Assembly (NCBI GenBank): GCA_002371235.1 | Contig: DFGN01000017.1 | Span: 1 to 13,120, forward strand | Direction: 5' to 3' | Source of the DNA: Candidatus Saccharibacteria bacterium UBA3749 | GTDB taxonomy: Bacteria > Patescibacteriota > Saccharimonadia > Saccharimonadales > Saccharimonadaceae | Length of the DNA: 13,120 nt | In this document: positions 1-6,874 of the stretch, in pieces | Position numbering within the stretch: position 1 is the stretch's first letter | Layout of the letters: the number at the start of each line of letters is the position of its first letter | Position numbers and translations under genes: made by a program | Notes under the pieces: model-generated | What the model was told of the DNA's origin: nothing | Database searches by the model: none | What the model saw: the letters and a program-made list of their open reading frames with translations, nothing else

Positions 1-305
1 CCTTCATTATCATTACAGAATACATGCATAGTAGTAGTACCAATATTAGGAGTATAGGTACCATTATTAATATTGGCATTATGGGTGTCCATTCCAGTAC
101 CAGACATAGTACAGGACATGGGGACAGTAATATTAATTTGATCTACAGTAGAGTTATCATCGGCTGAGACAATACTAGAAGCTAACACTAAGCCAGAAAT
201 CATAGTAAGACTAGTTAGTGTAAATAGAAGAAAGGGCAAAAATAAGACATCATGATGGTTACAGAATGAAACCTCATGATGGTTAGCGACTATGTTTACT
301 TTCAT
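1..305 (-). CDS. Secreted/surface protein of the FISUMP-associated family, N-terminal fragment (runs off left edge)
   Basis: Reading from the ATG at 305-303 leftward gives 101 residues with no stop, so the C-terminus is outside the window. Residues 1-20 form an unusually long n-region with a tandem 8-residue repeat (NHHEVSFC then NHHDVLFL). Residues about 21-46 are a hydrophobic core and VSA at 46-48 is a plausible signal-peptidase site, so the mature protein would start at Asp49 and be exported. The segment after the signal (MSCTMSGTG, then IGTTT and FCNDNEG) matches the segment that opens the truncated protein at the right edge, so this is very likely a paralogue of that FISUMP/InlB-repeat protein. 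A later ATG (Met35) would leave almost no n-region, so 305 is preferred although its ribosome-binding site (AAGGA, about 12 nt away) is poorly spaced. Whether it carries a FISUMP domain cannot be seen. Confidence 0.72.
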   Translation of the reverse strand, partial: MKVNIVANHHEVSFCNHHDVLFLPFLLFTLTSLTMISGLVLASSIVSADDNSTVDQINITVPMSCTMSGTGMDTHNANINNGTYTPNIGTTTMHVFCNDNE

Positions 306-340
306 TATATGTATGATTCCTTTCTTCTGTTAAAGTTTAC

Positions 341-368
341 CTAGCACATTAAAAATGTATATTGCTAG
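341..368 (-). promoter_or_regulatory. Hairpin in the leader before the left-edge secreted protein gene
   Basis: On the plus strand CTAGCA CATT (341-350) faces AATG plus TGCTAG (354-357 and 363-368). The stems are 6 and 4 bp, with an AAA loop (TTT in the transcript) and a one-sided 5-nt bulge (TATAT). It lies between the tgt stop and the next ATG, in the presumed 5' leader of the secreted-protein gene. No U-run follows on either strand, so a factor-independent terminator is unlikely. A leader structure affecting translation is possible but unproven. Confidence 0.35.
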
Positions 369-373
369 TGTTA

Positions 374-379
374 ATTATA
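374..379 (-). promoter_or_regulatory. Possible -10 box for the left-edge secreted protein gene
   Basis: The minus strand reads a perfect TATAAT here, about 68 nt upstream of the ATG at 305. This would give a leader of roughly 60 nt containing the 341-368 hairpin. No good -35 box is visible. The local sequence ATTATATAAT is palindromic, so the strand assignment depends only on gene direction. Confidence 0.35.
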
Positions 380-410
380 TAATACACCAATATGCATAAT
401 CGTCAAGGAC

Positions 411-1526
411 TTAGCAATTGTAATACTTAGAAAGGAATTCCTCTTTATATTCCTCGAACTTGTCAGCTAATAGTGATTCGCGAATCATATCTACAAGATG
501 AACGACAAAGTATTCATTATGAATGCTGGCCAGAACCTTCGCAGTGATTTCATCGGTTCTAAATAGATGATGAAGGTAGGCTTTTGTGTAATTTTTACAA
601 CATTCACAGTCGCAATCTGATTCGAGTGGCGTAAAATCGTGAGCATATTTAGCGTTCTTGATATTAATGCGGCCGTCCTTGGTATAGAGTGATCCGTTCC
701 TGGCCATGCGAGTAGGACCAACACAATCGAAAGTATCACAACCATGTTCGACACCCATAAACAAATCAATCGGCTCTTGCCCCATGCCGAGAAGATGACG
801 GGGCTTGTCTTCAGGCAGAATCTTGTTGACGGTTTTTAGCATTTCGTCCATGCCTTTCGCCGTGAAGACACCGCCAATACCGAATCCGTCTACTGGCTGG
901 GTTGTACAATATTTCGCCGACTCGGCTCTCAGATCAGTAAAAATACCACCCTGTACTACAGCATATAAAAACTGTTCGTCTTGATTACTATGAGATGCTG
1001 CCAGTCGTTGATGCTCTTCAATACAGCGGTCAAGCCAACGGTGAGTACGATGCATAGCTATTTCCATATCTTCGTGACTGTCGGACTTAGCAAGATGATC
1101 GAATGCCATGTGAATATCGGCACCGATGGCCCATTGAGCTTGCATGGATGACTCCGGGGTCATTTCAAAAATGCAGCCATCAAGGTAGGACTTGAATTTA
1201 ACGCCATCCTCAGTAATCTTAACATCGGGAAGACTAAAAATCTGGAAACCACCGGAATCAGTGAAGGTAGGTTTGCACCAACTGCAAAACTGCGCAAGAC
1301 CGCCAGCCTTTTCAATTAGCTCAGTGCCCGGACGGAGAACCAGATGATAGGTATTCGCTAGAATCGCCTGCGAGCCAAGCTCGTTCATCTGCTTCATAGT
1401 GAGCGCTTTTACCGTAGCGCGCGTAGCAGCACCGATAAAGGCAGGAGTCTTAATGTCGCCATGTGGCGTGTGAATTATGCCAGTACGGGCCAGCCCGTCG
1501 CGATGGATGATGTCGAATTTTAACAT
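411..1526 (-). CDS. tgt: tRNA-guanine(34) transglycosylase
   Basis: Exchanges guanine-34 in the anticodon of GUN-decoding tRNAs for a queuine precursor (preQ1 in typical bacteria; queuine in some salvagers), in the cytoplasm. At 371 aa it is of normal length. Visible family motifs are DSGGFQ at 90-95 (substrate-binding Asp90), QGGIFTDLR at 192-200, IGG at 217-219, FDCVGPTRMARNG at 266-278 with the probable nucleophile Asp267, and a zinc site formed by Cys305, Cys307, Cys310 and His336 in the usual CxCxxC...H spacing. The GG(L)xVGE segment usual after the IGG is replaced by GGVFTAKGM. Its ATG lies 7 nt inside the end of queA, so translation is probably coupled to queA and both are made from one mRNA. 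The stop is TAA. The next step in the pathway is encoded by its partner queA. Confidence 0.97.
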   Translation of the reverse strand: MLKFDIIHRDGLARTGIIHTPHGDIKTPAFIGAATRATVKALTMKQMNELGSQAILANTYHLVLRPGTELIEKAGGLAQFCSWCKPTFTDSGGFQIFSLPDVKITEDGVKFKSYLDGCIFEMTPESSMQAQWAIGADIHMAFDHLAKSDSHEDMEIAMHRTHRWLDRCIEEHQRLAASHSNQDEQFLYAVVQGGIFTDLRAESAKYCTTQPVDGFGIGGVFTAKGMDEMLKTVNKILPEDKPRHLLGMGQEPIDLFMGVEHGCDTFDCVGPTRMARNGSLYTKDGRINIKNAKYAHDFTPLESDCDCECCKNYTKAYLHHLFRTDEITAKVLASIHNEYFVVHLVDMIRESLLADKFEEYKEEFLSKYYNC

Positions 1527-2620
1527 ATCAACATTGAGTCTCCGTAGCTTAGGAAGTTATACCCCGCTTCGACGGCATGCTTGTAGGCAGGCTTTAGATG
1601 ATCCCAGCCGGCGAAGGCGGCGGCAAGCATGAGGACGGTGGATTTGGGGGCATGGAAATTAGTAAGGAGCGCATCGACCAGCTGAAACTTGTAGCCGGGA
1701 TAAATAAAGATGTCGTCCTCACCCGAAGTCTCGCCAGTTTTAGCGTAGTATTCCAAAGTACGGGCGACGGTGGTGCCGACTGCAATAATCCTCTTAGCAG
1801 AACTAATGGCTTCTATAGTGTCATCAGGTATATGGAACCATTCGGAATGCATTTTATGGTCTTCGACCTTATCAGTGCGCATGGGGAGAAAAGTACCGAG
1901 ACCGACGTGAAGCGTTAAGTATTTAACAATTACACCTTTTTGCTTCAGGCGGTCTAGTAAGTCTTCGGTCATATTGAGCGATGCGGTCGGAGCAGCGGCG
2001 GAGCCCATATGTTTAGCCCAAACCGTTTGATAGCGCTCTTTGTCATCTTCGGTTGCGTCGCGATGGAGATAAGGAGGTAAAGGAACGGTACCATATTTCT
2101 CGGCAAGCTCAGCGAGCGGAATGCTCGACTCTACCTCGGCGATGCCGTTGCCGAGAATGTGACTAATAGCAATGTGCTCAAAATGGTCGGCTTCGGGCAC
2201 GGAGTCGCTCGCGCCCGTCTTCACGGGGCGAGCGCTCCTTCGTTCTCGGCAGCAGCCTCCGAAAGATCCCTCAGCCGACCATTTTTGAGCATTTGTCGTC
2301 ATCCTCAGCGTGTCGCCGTCGTGAAGCTTGCCTCGATACATCACACGCTGAGGTTCATCGCCATGTTTCTCGAGTACCACCAACTCACGTTGACGCCCAT
2401 CGGGAAGCTCACAAAATAAGCGTGATTTAATAACCCGAGTATCATTTAGGACTAATAGATCACCAGGATTTAAGAATTGATCTAAATTTCGATAGAAAGA
2501 ATCTTGAATTGCACCAGTCTCACGACTAAGCACCAGCAAGCGAGTAGAGCCACGCTCCTTCGGTGGGAATTTTGCGATGCGCTCTTCTGGCAAATCGTAA
2601 CTATAATCAGATACCAACAT
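1520..2620 (-). CDS. queA: S-adenosylmethionine:tRNA ribosyltransferase-isomerase, with a palindromic in-frame insertion
   Basis: Transfers the ribosyl part of AdoMet to preQ1 on tRNA, making epoxyqueuosine after Tgt has acted. The 366-aa product shows NPGDLLVLNDTRVI at 51-64, PLPPY around 185, YQTVWA, GSAAAPTA, LHVGLGTFLP, HSEWFHIP, IAVGTT, IYPGYKF, DALLTNFH and SYGDSM, all in family order. Two features are odd. Residues about 111-149 are encoded by a long inverted repeat (see the repeat at 2176-2290) and have no counterpart I recognise in other QueA proteins. In addition, the normally strongly conserved APTAGLHF reads APTASLNM, so Gly and His are both replaced. Otherwise the frame is intact and full length, so it is called as a gene, but activity is less certain than for tgt. 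The start at 2620 sits 8 nt after a TATAAT box with no Shine-Dalgarno, suggesting a nearly leaderless mRNA. It overlaps tgt by 7 nt. Confidence 0.95.
   Translation of the reverse strand: MLVSDYSYDLPEERIAKFPPKERGSTRLLVLSRETGAIQDSFYRNLDQFLNPGDLLVLNDTRVIKSRLFCELPDGRQRELVVLEKHGDEPQRVMYRGKLHDGDTLRMTTNAQKWSAEGSFGGCCRERRSARPVKTGASDSVPEADHFEHIAISHILGNGIAEVESSIPLAELAEKYGTVPLPPYLHRDATEDDKERYQTVWAKHMGSAAAPTASLNMTEDLLDRLKQKGVIVKYLTLHVGLGTFLPMRTDKVEDHKMHSEWFHIPDDTIEAISSAKRIIAVGTTVARTLEYYAKTGETSGEDDIFIYPGYKFQLVDALLTNFHAPKSTVLMLAAAFAGWDHLKPAYKHAVEAGYNFLSYGDSMLIC
2176..2290. repeat. 115-bp nested palindromic element inserted in frame in queA
   Basis: The outer arms are GCTCAAAATGGTCGGCT (2176-2192) and AGCCGACCATTTTTGAGC (2273-2290). 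These are reverse complements apart from one extra A in the right arm. Nested inside, GGAGTCGCTCGCGCCC (2201-2216) faces GGGGCGAGCGCTCC (2225-2238); they pair along 14 bp with two single-base bulges, and 2217-2224 form the loop. The interior is much more GC-rich than the surrounding queA. The element encodes queA residues about 111-149 without breaking the frame. Terminal inverted repeats plus a GC-rich core resemble a non-autonomous mobile repeat (MITE, REP or Rickettsia-palindromic-element type). No second copy is in this window and no clear target duplication is visible, so the mobile origin is inferred. Confidence 0.7.
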
Positions 2621-2628
2621 GATGTATA

Positions 2629-2637
2629 ATTATAACA
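2629..2637 (-). promoter_or_regulatory. Extended -10 promoter of queA-tgt
   Basis: The minus strand reads TGTTATAAT (TGn plus a perfect TATAAT), followed by 8 nt and the queA ATG. A start site 6-7 nt after the box leaves a leader of only 1-2 nt. The only -35-like hexamer at normal spacing, TGGCAA, is poor, as expected for an extended -10 promoter. Confidence 0.7.
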
Positions 2638-2650
2638 TATTTGGTGAATC

Positions 2651-2756
2651 TTTGCCATTTCGTTCGTTTTTTGTTCGGGTACGCTATATCTAGCGTGGTT
2701 TTAGCCAGACTTTGTCATTTCATGCGCTATATATAGTGTGTGCATTCACTATATAT
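2651..2756. repeat. Duplicated palindromic motif between queA and the AI-2E-family gene
   Basis: ACGCTATATCTAGCGT (2681-2696) is a 6-bp-arm palindrome with a TATC centre. A similar copy, GCGCTATATATAGTGT, lies at 2724-2739. The sequence about 15-30 nt before each copy is also alike (TTTGCCATTTCGTTCG at 2651, TTTGTCATTTCATGCG at 2711), so this looks like a diverged duplication of a larger unit. The second copy also forms a perfect 10-bp hairpin: ATATATAGTG at 2729-2738 with CACTATATAT at 2747-2756. Lying between two divergent promoters, it could be an operator cluster, a terminator-like barrier or a relic repeat. Sequence alone does not decide. Confidence 0.5.
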
Positions 2757-2804
2757 TATATATGGTGTTGAAACCAGCAATTATTCGCACTATTTAAGCA
2801 TTTG

Positions 2805-2813
2805 TGTTACAAT
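2805..2813 (+). promoter_or_regulatory. Extended -10 promoter of the AI-2E-family/flippase-like genes
   Basis: TGTTACAAT (TGn plus TACAAT) lies 21 nt before the ATG at 2835, giving a leader of about 15 nt that contains a strong Shine-Dalgarno. No convincing -35 is seen at 16-18 nt. The wider string GTGTTACAAT closely matches GTGTTATAAT before the ABC genes. Confidence 0.55.
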
Positions 2814-2825
2814 TGTTTCATAAGT

Positions 2826-2831
2826 AGGAGG
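2826..2831 (+). promoter_or_regulatory. Ribosome-binding site fixing the AI-2E-family start at 2835
   Basis: AGGAGG ends 3 nt before the ATG at 2835. It lies downstream of the -10 box, whereas the more upstream in-frame GTG at 2802 falls within or before the promoter. This decides the start in favour of 2835. Confidence 0.75.
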
Positions 2832-2834
2832 TTT

Positions 2835-3941
2835 ATGTCTAAGACAATTGAAACTGATTTAAGGACATTTGTTAAGTTCTGGCTGGTGCCACTTGGTATC
2901 TGTGCCTTACTGTTCGTATTATATAAGGCTTTGACTGGCCTAATTATTATTGGTGTATCCATCTTCCTAGCGCTAGCTTTGAAGCCGCTAGTACGCAAAG
3001 TAAATAGTTTCTTCACCAAGCATTTTGGCAAGGATAAGAAACACCAGACCATGTCGGCGGTATTTGCTTATCTAATAGTGGTACTGGTGATTGGTTCGAT
3101 TGTCGCCATCGTCGGCCCAGTCGTAGTTAATGAAACAGCGAAATTCGTCCAACATTTTCCTGACACTTTTGAGAAAACATTTGGTGGCTGGGAGGGAATC
3201 AATAGTTTTGGGAATTCTATCGGCATCAACAACCTCCAGACAGAGATTACGAGTGCTCTAACTGGTCTTTCGGACAATTTACTTGGTTTACTTGGTAATA
3301 ATCTGGTATCAAGTGTTACTGGTGTGGCTGACGTAGTCATGAAAGTCGTTTTAATTGTCGTGCTGACATTTTTATTCTTGCTGGAGGGACCTAGCATGCT
3401 CGATGTACTATGGAAAAGTATGGGCGGTCGCAAAGAAGACCAAAAATCAACTGCCCTTATTCGCCGCATTGTGACCAAGATGGCGAACGTGGTCTCGACC
3501 TACGTCTCGCGCCAGATCATTGTTGCTGCAATCGACGGGTGTGCCACTATGGTGATAGTATTCATACTCTCGTTGATTTTAAGGTTCTCGCCAAGTCTAG
3601 CTATTCCGATGGGGATGATTACAATGCTATTCTATCTTATCCCAATGTTTGGTCAGTTTATCGGTGGCACATTGGTGACAATTCTGCTATTTTTCTCGAA
3701 TCCAGTGGCGGCCGGTATCTTTGCCGTAGTTTATATTGTTTATGCCCAGGTCGAAAATAATGTAATCTCGCCAAAAATTCAAGGAAGTGCTCTGAACCTA
3801 CAACCAGTTGTTATCCTCTGTGCAGTGGTGATTGGTATGTATATGTTTGGACTTCTTGGCGCCATTATTGCCATCCCGATTGCTGGCTGCATCCGAGTAT
3901 TAATCGAAGAATACCCAAATATCAAAGCACTTAGAGACTAA
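2835..3941 (+). CDS. AI-2E family (PF01594) membrane permease-like protein
   Basis: This is a 368-aa polytopic inner-membrane protein. Hydrophobic segments lie at about 13-33, 34-50, 75-98, 166-184, 228-250, 256-272, 273-288, 290-305 and 322-355. Family hallmarks are the long soluble stretch at about 100-165 between the early and middle membrane segments, IPMFGQFIGG at 269-278, and the closing YAQVENNVISPKIQG followed by GSALNLQP and GAIIAIP. The family name comes from one proposed autoinducer-2 exporter (TqsA); members do varied jobs, including ion antiport, so the substrate here is unknown. The start is set by AGGAGG just before 2835. It is 4 nt from the next membrane-protein gene, probably as one transcript. 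Confidence 0.9.
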   Translation: MSKTIETDLRTFVKFWLVPLGICALLFVLYKALTGLIIIGVSIFLALALKPLVRKVNSFFTKHFGKDKKHQTMSAVFAYLIVVLVIGSIVAIVGPVVVNETAKFVQHFPDTFEKTFGGWEGINSFGNSIGINNLQTEITSALTGLSDNLLGLLGNNLVSSVTGVADVVMKVVLIVVLTFLFLLEGPSMLDVLWKSMGGRKEDQKSTALIRRIVTKMANVVSTYVSRQIIVAAIDGCATMVIVFILSLILRFSPSLAIPMGMITMLFYLIPMFGQFIGGTLVTILLFFSNPVAAGIFAVVYIVYAQVENNVISPKIQGSALNLQPVVILCAVVIGMYMFGLLGAIIAIPIAGCIRVLIEEYPNIKALRD

Positions 3942-3945
3942 TTCG

Positions 3946-5100
3946 ATGACCGAAACAACAAAAACTGAGGAGCAATCTCCCGATATTGATGATAAGAAAC
4001 TTGTACCAAGAAAGCTGCTGAAGAAGCCTTTACTTGTGGTACTTTTCATATTAATCAATGTTATTGTCATTGCGATTACAGCAATAGTCGAGTTCGGAAA
4101 CTCCGAGAACGCTGCAGCCTTGTCTGAGGTAGAGATTAATTGGTGGCTACTAATTCCGGCGGCGTTGTGTTTCCTAGTGGCTATTAAAGTCGAGATTAGC
4201 AAATATGTTCTAATGATGTACGAGATGTCACCTAATAAACGCTCCTTTAACCGTAAACGTGCTCAAAAAGTCGCCAGAAGGACCGTACTGCTCGGCAAAT
4301 ATTACGACAATATTACTCCAGCTGCCATCGGTGGACAACCATTCCAGATTTATTACATGCGCAAAAACAGCGACTTGCCAGCTGGAGTTTCTACCTCGAT
4401 TCCAATCTTCGGCATGGTGGCGGGGCAACTAGGCTTCATCATTATCGCCGTATTGTGCTTTCTTTTCGGCAGTCTATCCATTAATAATGCGGTCCTAATC
4501 GGCACAGCCTGCTTTGGTCTATTGTTTTTTGCCTTTTGGCCGGTTACGGTGATGATTGCCACTTTTTTGCCGAAAGCAACATTGGAGATCATCGGACTTC
4601 TAGTTAAATTCCTCGCCAAAATTCATCTCGTGAAGGATGAGGAGAAAGCCAAGCACAAAGTAGAATATGAGATTGATGAATACGCCAAAAGCATTCGCAA
4701 AATCTTGAAGACGCGTGGGCTATTCGCGAAAACCGTATTGTTATCAGTAATATTTAGCACACTCACCGGAATGATTCCATTCTTCGTGTTGACGGCTTTC
4801 GGTGGAAGGGTAGACTTCTTGCCAACATTCGTCACGACCATTGCAGTAATCTCAGCTGTCTATTTTGTCCCCACACCGGGCAATGCCGGTGCAGCCGAAG
4901 GTACATTCTTCCTTGTCTTTTCAGCTCTGTCGAGCGGCTACGTGTTTTGGGCGATGCTGGTATGGAGATTCTTTTCTTACTATGTTTACATTCTGCTTGG
5001 GCCGATTGTTTATTTCTTTATGCATCTCGAAAAGAAAAGGGAACAGGCTCCAACGATTAATTCATCCGTAGGGAAAGGCCCAGAAGAACCCCATAGTTAA
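3946..5100 (+). CDS. Lysylphosphatidylglycerol synthase TM region / flippase-like membrane protein
   Basis: The 384-aa integral membrane protein has hydrophobic segments at about 28-50, 65-82, 149-175, 180-207, 261-285, 294-308, 318-335 and 337-360. Diagnostic strings are NITPAAIGGQPFQIYYM at 122-138 and VPTPGNAGAAEG at 308-319, both signatures of the PF03706 family (UPF0104/YbhN, the membrane half of MprF, and AglD-type proteins). No aminoacyl-transferase (DUF2156) domain follows, so lysyl-lipid synthesis is unlikely; a lipid or lipid-linked-precursor flippase role is the usual guess for stand-alone members. The N-terminus (about 27 residues) is charged and cytoplasmic, and the C-terminus is a hydrophilic tail. 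The start is 4 nt after the preceding stop with no clear Shine-Dalgarno, which fits translational coupling. Confidence 0.88.
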   Translation: MTETTKTEEQSPDIDDKKLVPRKLLKKPLLVVLFILINVIVIAITAIVEFGNSENAAALSEVEINWWLLIPAALCFLVAIKVEISKYVLMMYEMSPNKRSFNRKRAQKVARRTVLLGKYYDNITPAAIGGQPFQIYYMRKNSDLPAGVSTSIPIFGMVAGQLGFIIIAVLCFLFGSLSINNAVLIGTACFGLLFFAFWPVTVMIATFLPKATLEIIGLLVKFLAKIHLVKDEEKAKHKVEYEIDEYAKSIRKILKTRGLFAKTVLLSVIFSTLTGMIPFFVLTAFGGRVDFLPTFVTTIAVISAVYFVPTPGNAGAAEGTFFLVFSALSSGYVFWAMLVWRFFSYYVYILLGPIVYFFMHLEKKREQAPTINSSVGKGPEEPHS

Positions 5101-5102
5101 TG

Positions 5103-5111
5103 TGTTATAAT
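5103..5111 (+). promoter_or_regulatory. Extended -10 promoter of the ABC exporter genes
   Basis: TGTTATAAT (TGn plus a perfect TATAAT) starts 3 nt after the preceding TAA stop, and 8 nt separate it from the ATG at 5120. Transcription should start within about 2 nt of the ATG, giving an almost leaderless mRNA. The exporter pair can therefore be transcribed separately from the upstream genes. Confidence 0.65.
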
Positions 5112-5119
5112 GGTAGAAT

Positions 5120-6874
5120 ATGTTTAAACTTTTTCGTTTTCTTAAACCTTATTGGTGGCAAGTACTGATTCTAATCGCCGCAACAGCTCTACAGGTCTGG
5201 ACAACACTGAGACTACCTGCGCTTATGGCACATATTATTAATGATGGAATCGTGCCTGGCGACACTGATTATATCTGGCAAGTGGGATTACAAATGATTG
5301 GACTTGCAGTATTATCTGCGGTTGCCTCGCTGATTTCGAGCTATTTCGCAGCAAGAGTTGGCACTAACTATGCACGAGACATTAGAACCGCTATATTTAC
5401 TAAGATTCTAAACTTCAATATTCTCGACACTAATGATTTTAGTACTGCCTCGCTACTCACTCGCACTACGAACGATATTGTTCAAGTCCAAAACGCAACT
5501 ATCATGATACTATCTATGATGCTAAGGGCACCACTTTTCTGCATCATTTCAATCATAATGGCAATCCAAACTGCACCTGATATGTCTTGGATTATTCTAG
5601 TCGGCGCAGCGGCTATCCTTGGCTCCGTCGTGCTGATTATGTCGCTGGTAATACCTAAGTTTAAAGTTTTCCAAACTTTAGTGGATAAAATTACTCTAAT
5701 TACGCGCGAAAACCTAACCGGGCTACGCGTGGTACGCGCTTTTAATAACGAGGAACTCGAAAAGAAGAAATTCGTCAAAACGAACGACAAGTTAACTAAG
5801 TTACTGATTTATATTGATAAAATTCTGGAATTGCAAAACCCATTGATTAATATTATTTTTAATGGCACGACACTACTTTGCTCTTGGATTGGGATTTCGC
5901 TTCTTTCAAAGGACTTTGCATATCTTGGCAATATGACAGCGTTCGCGCAGTATGTTACACATGTCATGATGTCGTTCTTGATGATGTCGATGCTATTTGT
6001 GATGCTACCTAGAGCCAACGTCTCGGCACACCGTATTAACGAAGTTCTTAGTAAAACTTCAAGAATCCTCTGGCCCGACAAGACCACTGGTATGCCGGAG
6101 AAAACTCCGTCAGTGGAATTTCGAAATGTAGACTTCTCTTACCCAGCAGCGGAAGAGAAAGTACTGGATAATATTTCTTTTAAAGCCGTGGCGGGCCAGA
6201 CCACAGCATTCATTGGCTCGACTGGCTCCGGGAAATCGACTCTAATTAATCTAGTGCCAAGATTCTATGAAGCAACCAGTGGCGAAATTCTCATCAATGG
6301 TATTCCGATTCGAAATTACGAAAAGAAGGATTTAATGTCCCGGATTGGTTTTGTGCCGCAGAGAGGGATGCTATTTGCAGGCACAGTACGTTCCAATATC
6401 AAATTCGGTGCACCGGAGGCTTCGGATGAAGCGATGCGAAAAGCGGCCAGAATTGCTCAGGCTGAGAGTTTTATCGAGAAAATGCCAGATAAGTACAATT
6501 CCCATATTGCACAGGGCGGCACTAACGTGTCTGGAGGACAAAAGCAAAGACTTTCTATTGCTCGCGCTATCTGCAAGGAGCCGGATATTTATGTATTCGA
6601 TGATGCTTTCTCCGCGTTAGATATGAAAACCGACGCAAAGCTTCGCGCCGCACTAAAAGAGATTACCAGCAATGCTGTAGTTTTGATCGTAGCGCAACGC
6701 ATTTCGACCATCAAAGACGCCGATAATATCATAGTACTTGATAACGGCAAGATCGCAGGTAAAGGGAATCATTTGGAGCTACTAAAAAAATGCAAAGTTT
6801 ACCAGGAAATCGTAAGGTCACAATTATCTGACAAGGAATATAAAGAGGAGTTGAAACATGCGAACAAAGAATAG
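5120..6874 (+). CDS. ABC exporter half-transporter, degenerate-site subunit (ABC transmembrane + NBD)
   Basis: At 584 aa this is a typical type IV half-exporter. Transmembrane helices span about 13-35, 55-77, 130-150, 155-178, 243-265 and 272-297. The nucleotide-binding domain runs from about 331, with Walker A GSTGSGKST at 366-374, Q-loop Gln414, signature VSGGQ at 470-474 and Walker B YVFDD at 491-495. Two catalytic positions are atypical: the Glu after Walker B is Asp495, and the H-loop His is Gln526 (AQRIST). The signature is intact. The neighbour gene has the opposite pattern, so the two should form a heterodimer with one consensus and one degenerate ATPase site, as in TM287/288, LmrCD or BmrCD. 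It overlaps the next gene by 17 nt. The substrate is unknown; drugs, lipids or peptides are all possible. Confidence 0.93.
   Translation: MFKLFRFLKPYWWQVLILIAATALQVWTTLRLPALMAHIINDGIVPGDTDYIWQVGLQMIGLAVLSAVASLISSYFAARVGTNYARDIRTAIFTKILNFNILDTNDFSTASLLTRTTNDIVQVQNATIMILSMMLRAPLFCIISIIMAIQTAPDMSWIILVGAAAILGSVVLIMSLVIPKFKVFQTLVDKITLITRENLTGLRVVRAFNNEELEKKKFVKTNDKLTKLLIYIDKILELQNPLINIIFNGTTLLCSWIGISLLSKDFAYLGNMTAFAQYVTHVMMSFLMMSMLFVMLPRANVSAHRINEVLSKTSRILWPDKTTGMPEKTPSVEFRNVDFSYPAAEEKVLDNISFKAVAGQTTAFIGSTGSGKSTLINLVPRFYEATSGEILINGIPIRNYEKKDLMSRIGFVPQRGMLFAGTVRSNIKFGAPEASDEAMRKAARIAQAESFIEKMPDKYNSHIAQGGTNVSGGQKQRLSIARAICKEPDIYVFDDAFSALDMKTDAKLRAALKEITSNAVVLIVAQRISTIKDADNIIVLDNGKIAGKGNHLELLKKCKVYQEIVRSQLSDKEYKEELKHANKE
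6844..6850 (+). promoter_or_regulatory. Ribosome-binding site of the second ABC half-transporter
   Basis: AGAGGAG lies inside the end of the first ABC gene, 7 nt before the ATG at 6858. It supports this start despite the 17-nt gene overlap. Confidence 0.7.

Noticed and set aside
1..31. Near-identity of the first ~23 bases with 13091-13113, suggesting the window is one turn of a circular molecule.
   Set aside because: There are mismatches within the overlap, and joining the ends on the minus strand puts the reading frame into a stop after a few codons. Paralogous genes explain it better.
2159..2419. Plus-strand open frame spanning the palindrome in queA.
   Set aside because: Antisense to queA with no homology I recognise. 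The long inverted repeat opens frames on both strands by chance.
2802..2834. An earlier GTG start for the AI-2E-family gene.
   Set aside because: It lies at the promoter -10 region, and AGGAGG directly precedes the ATG at 2835.
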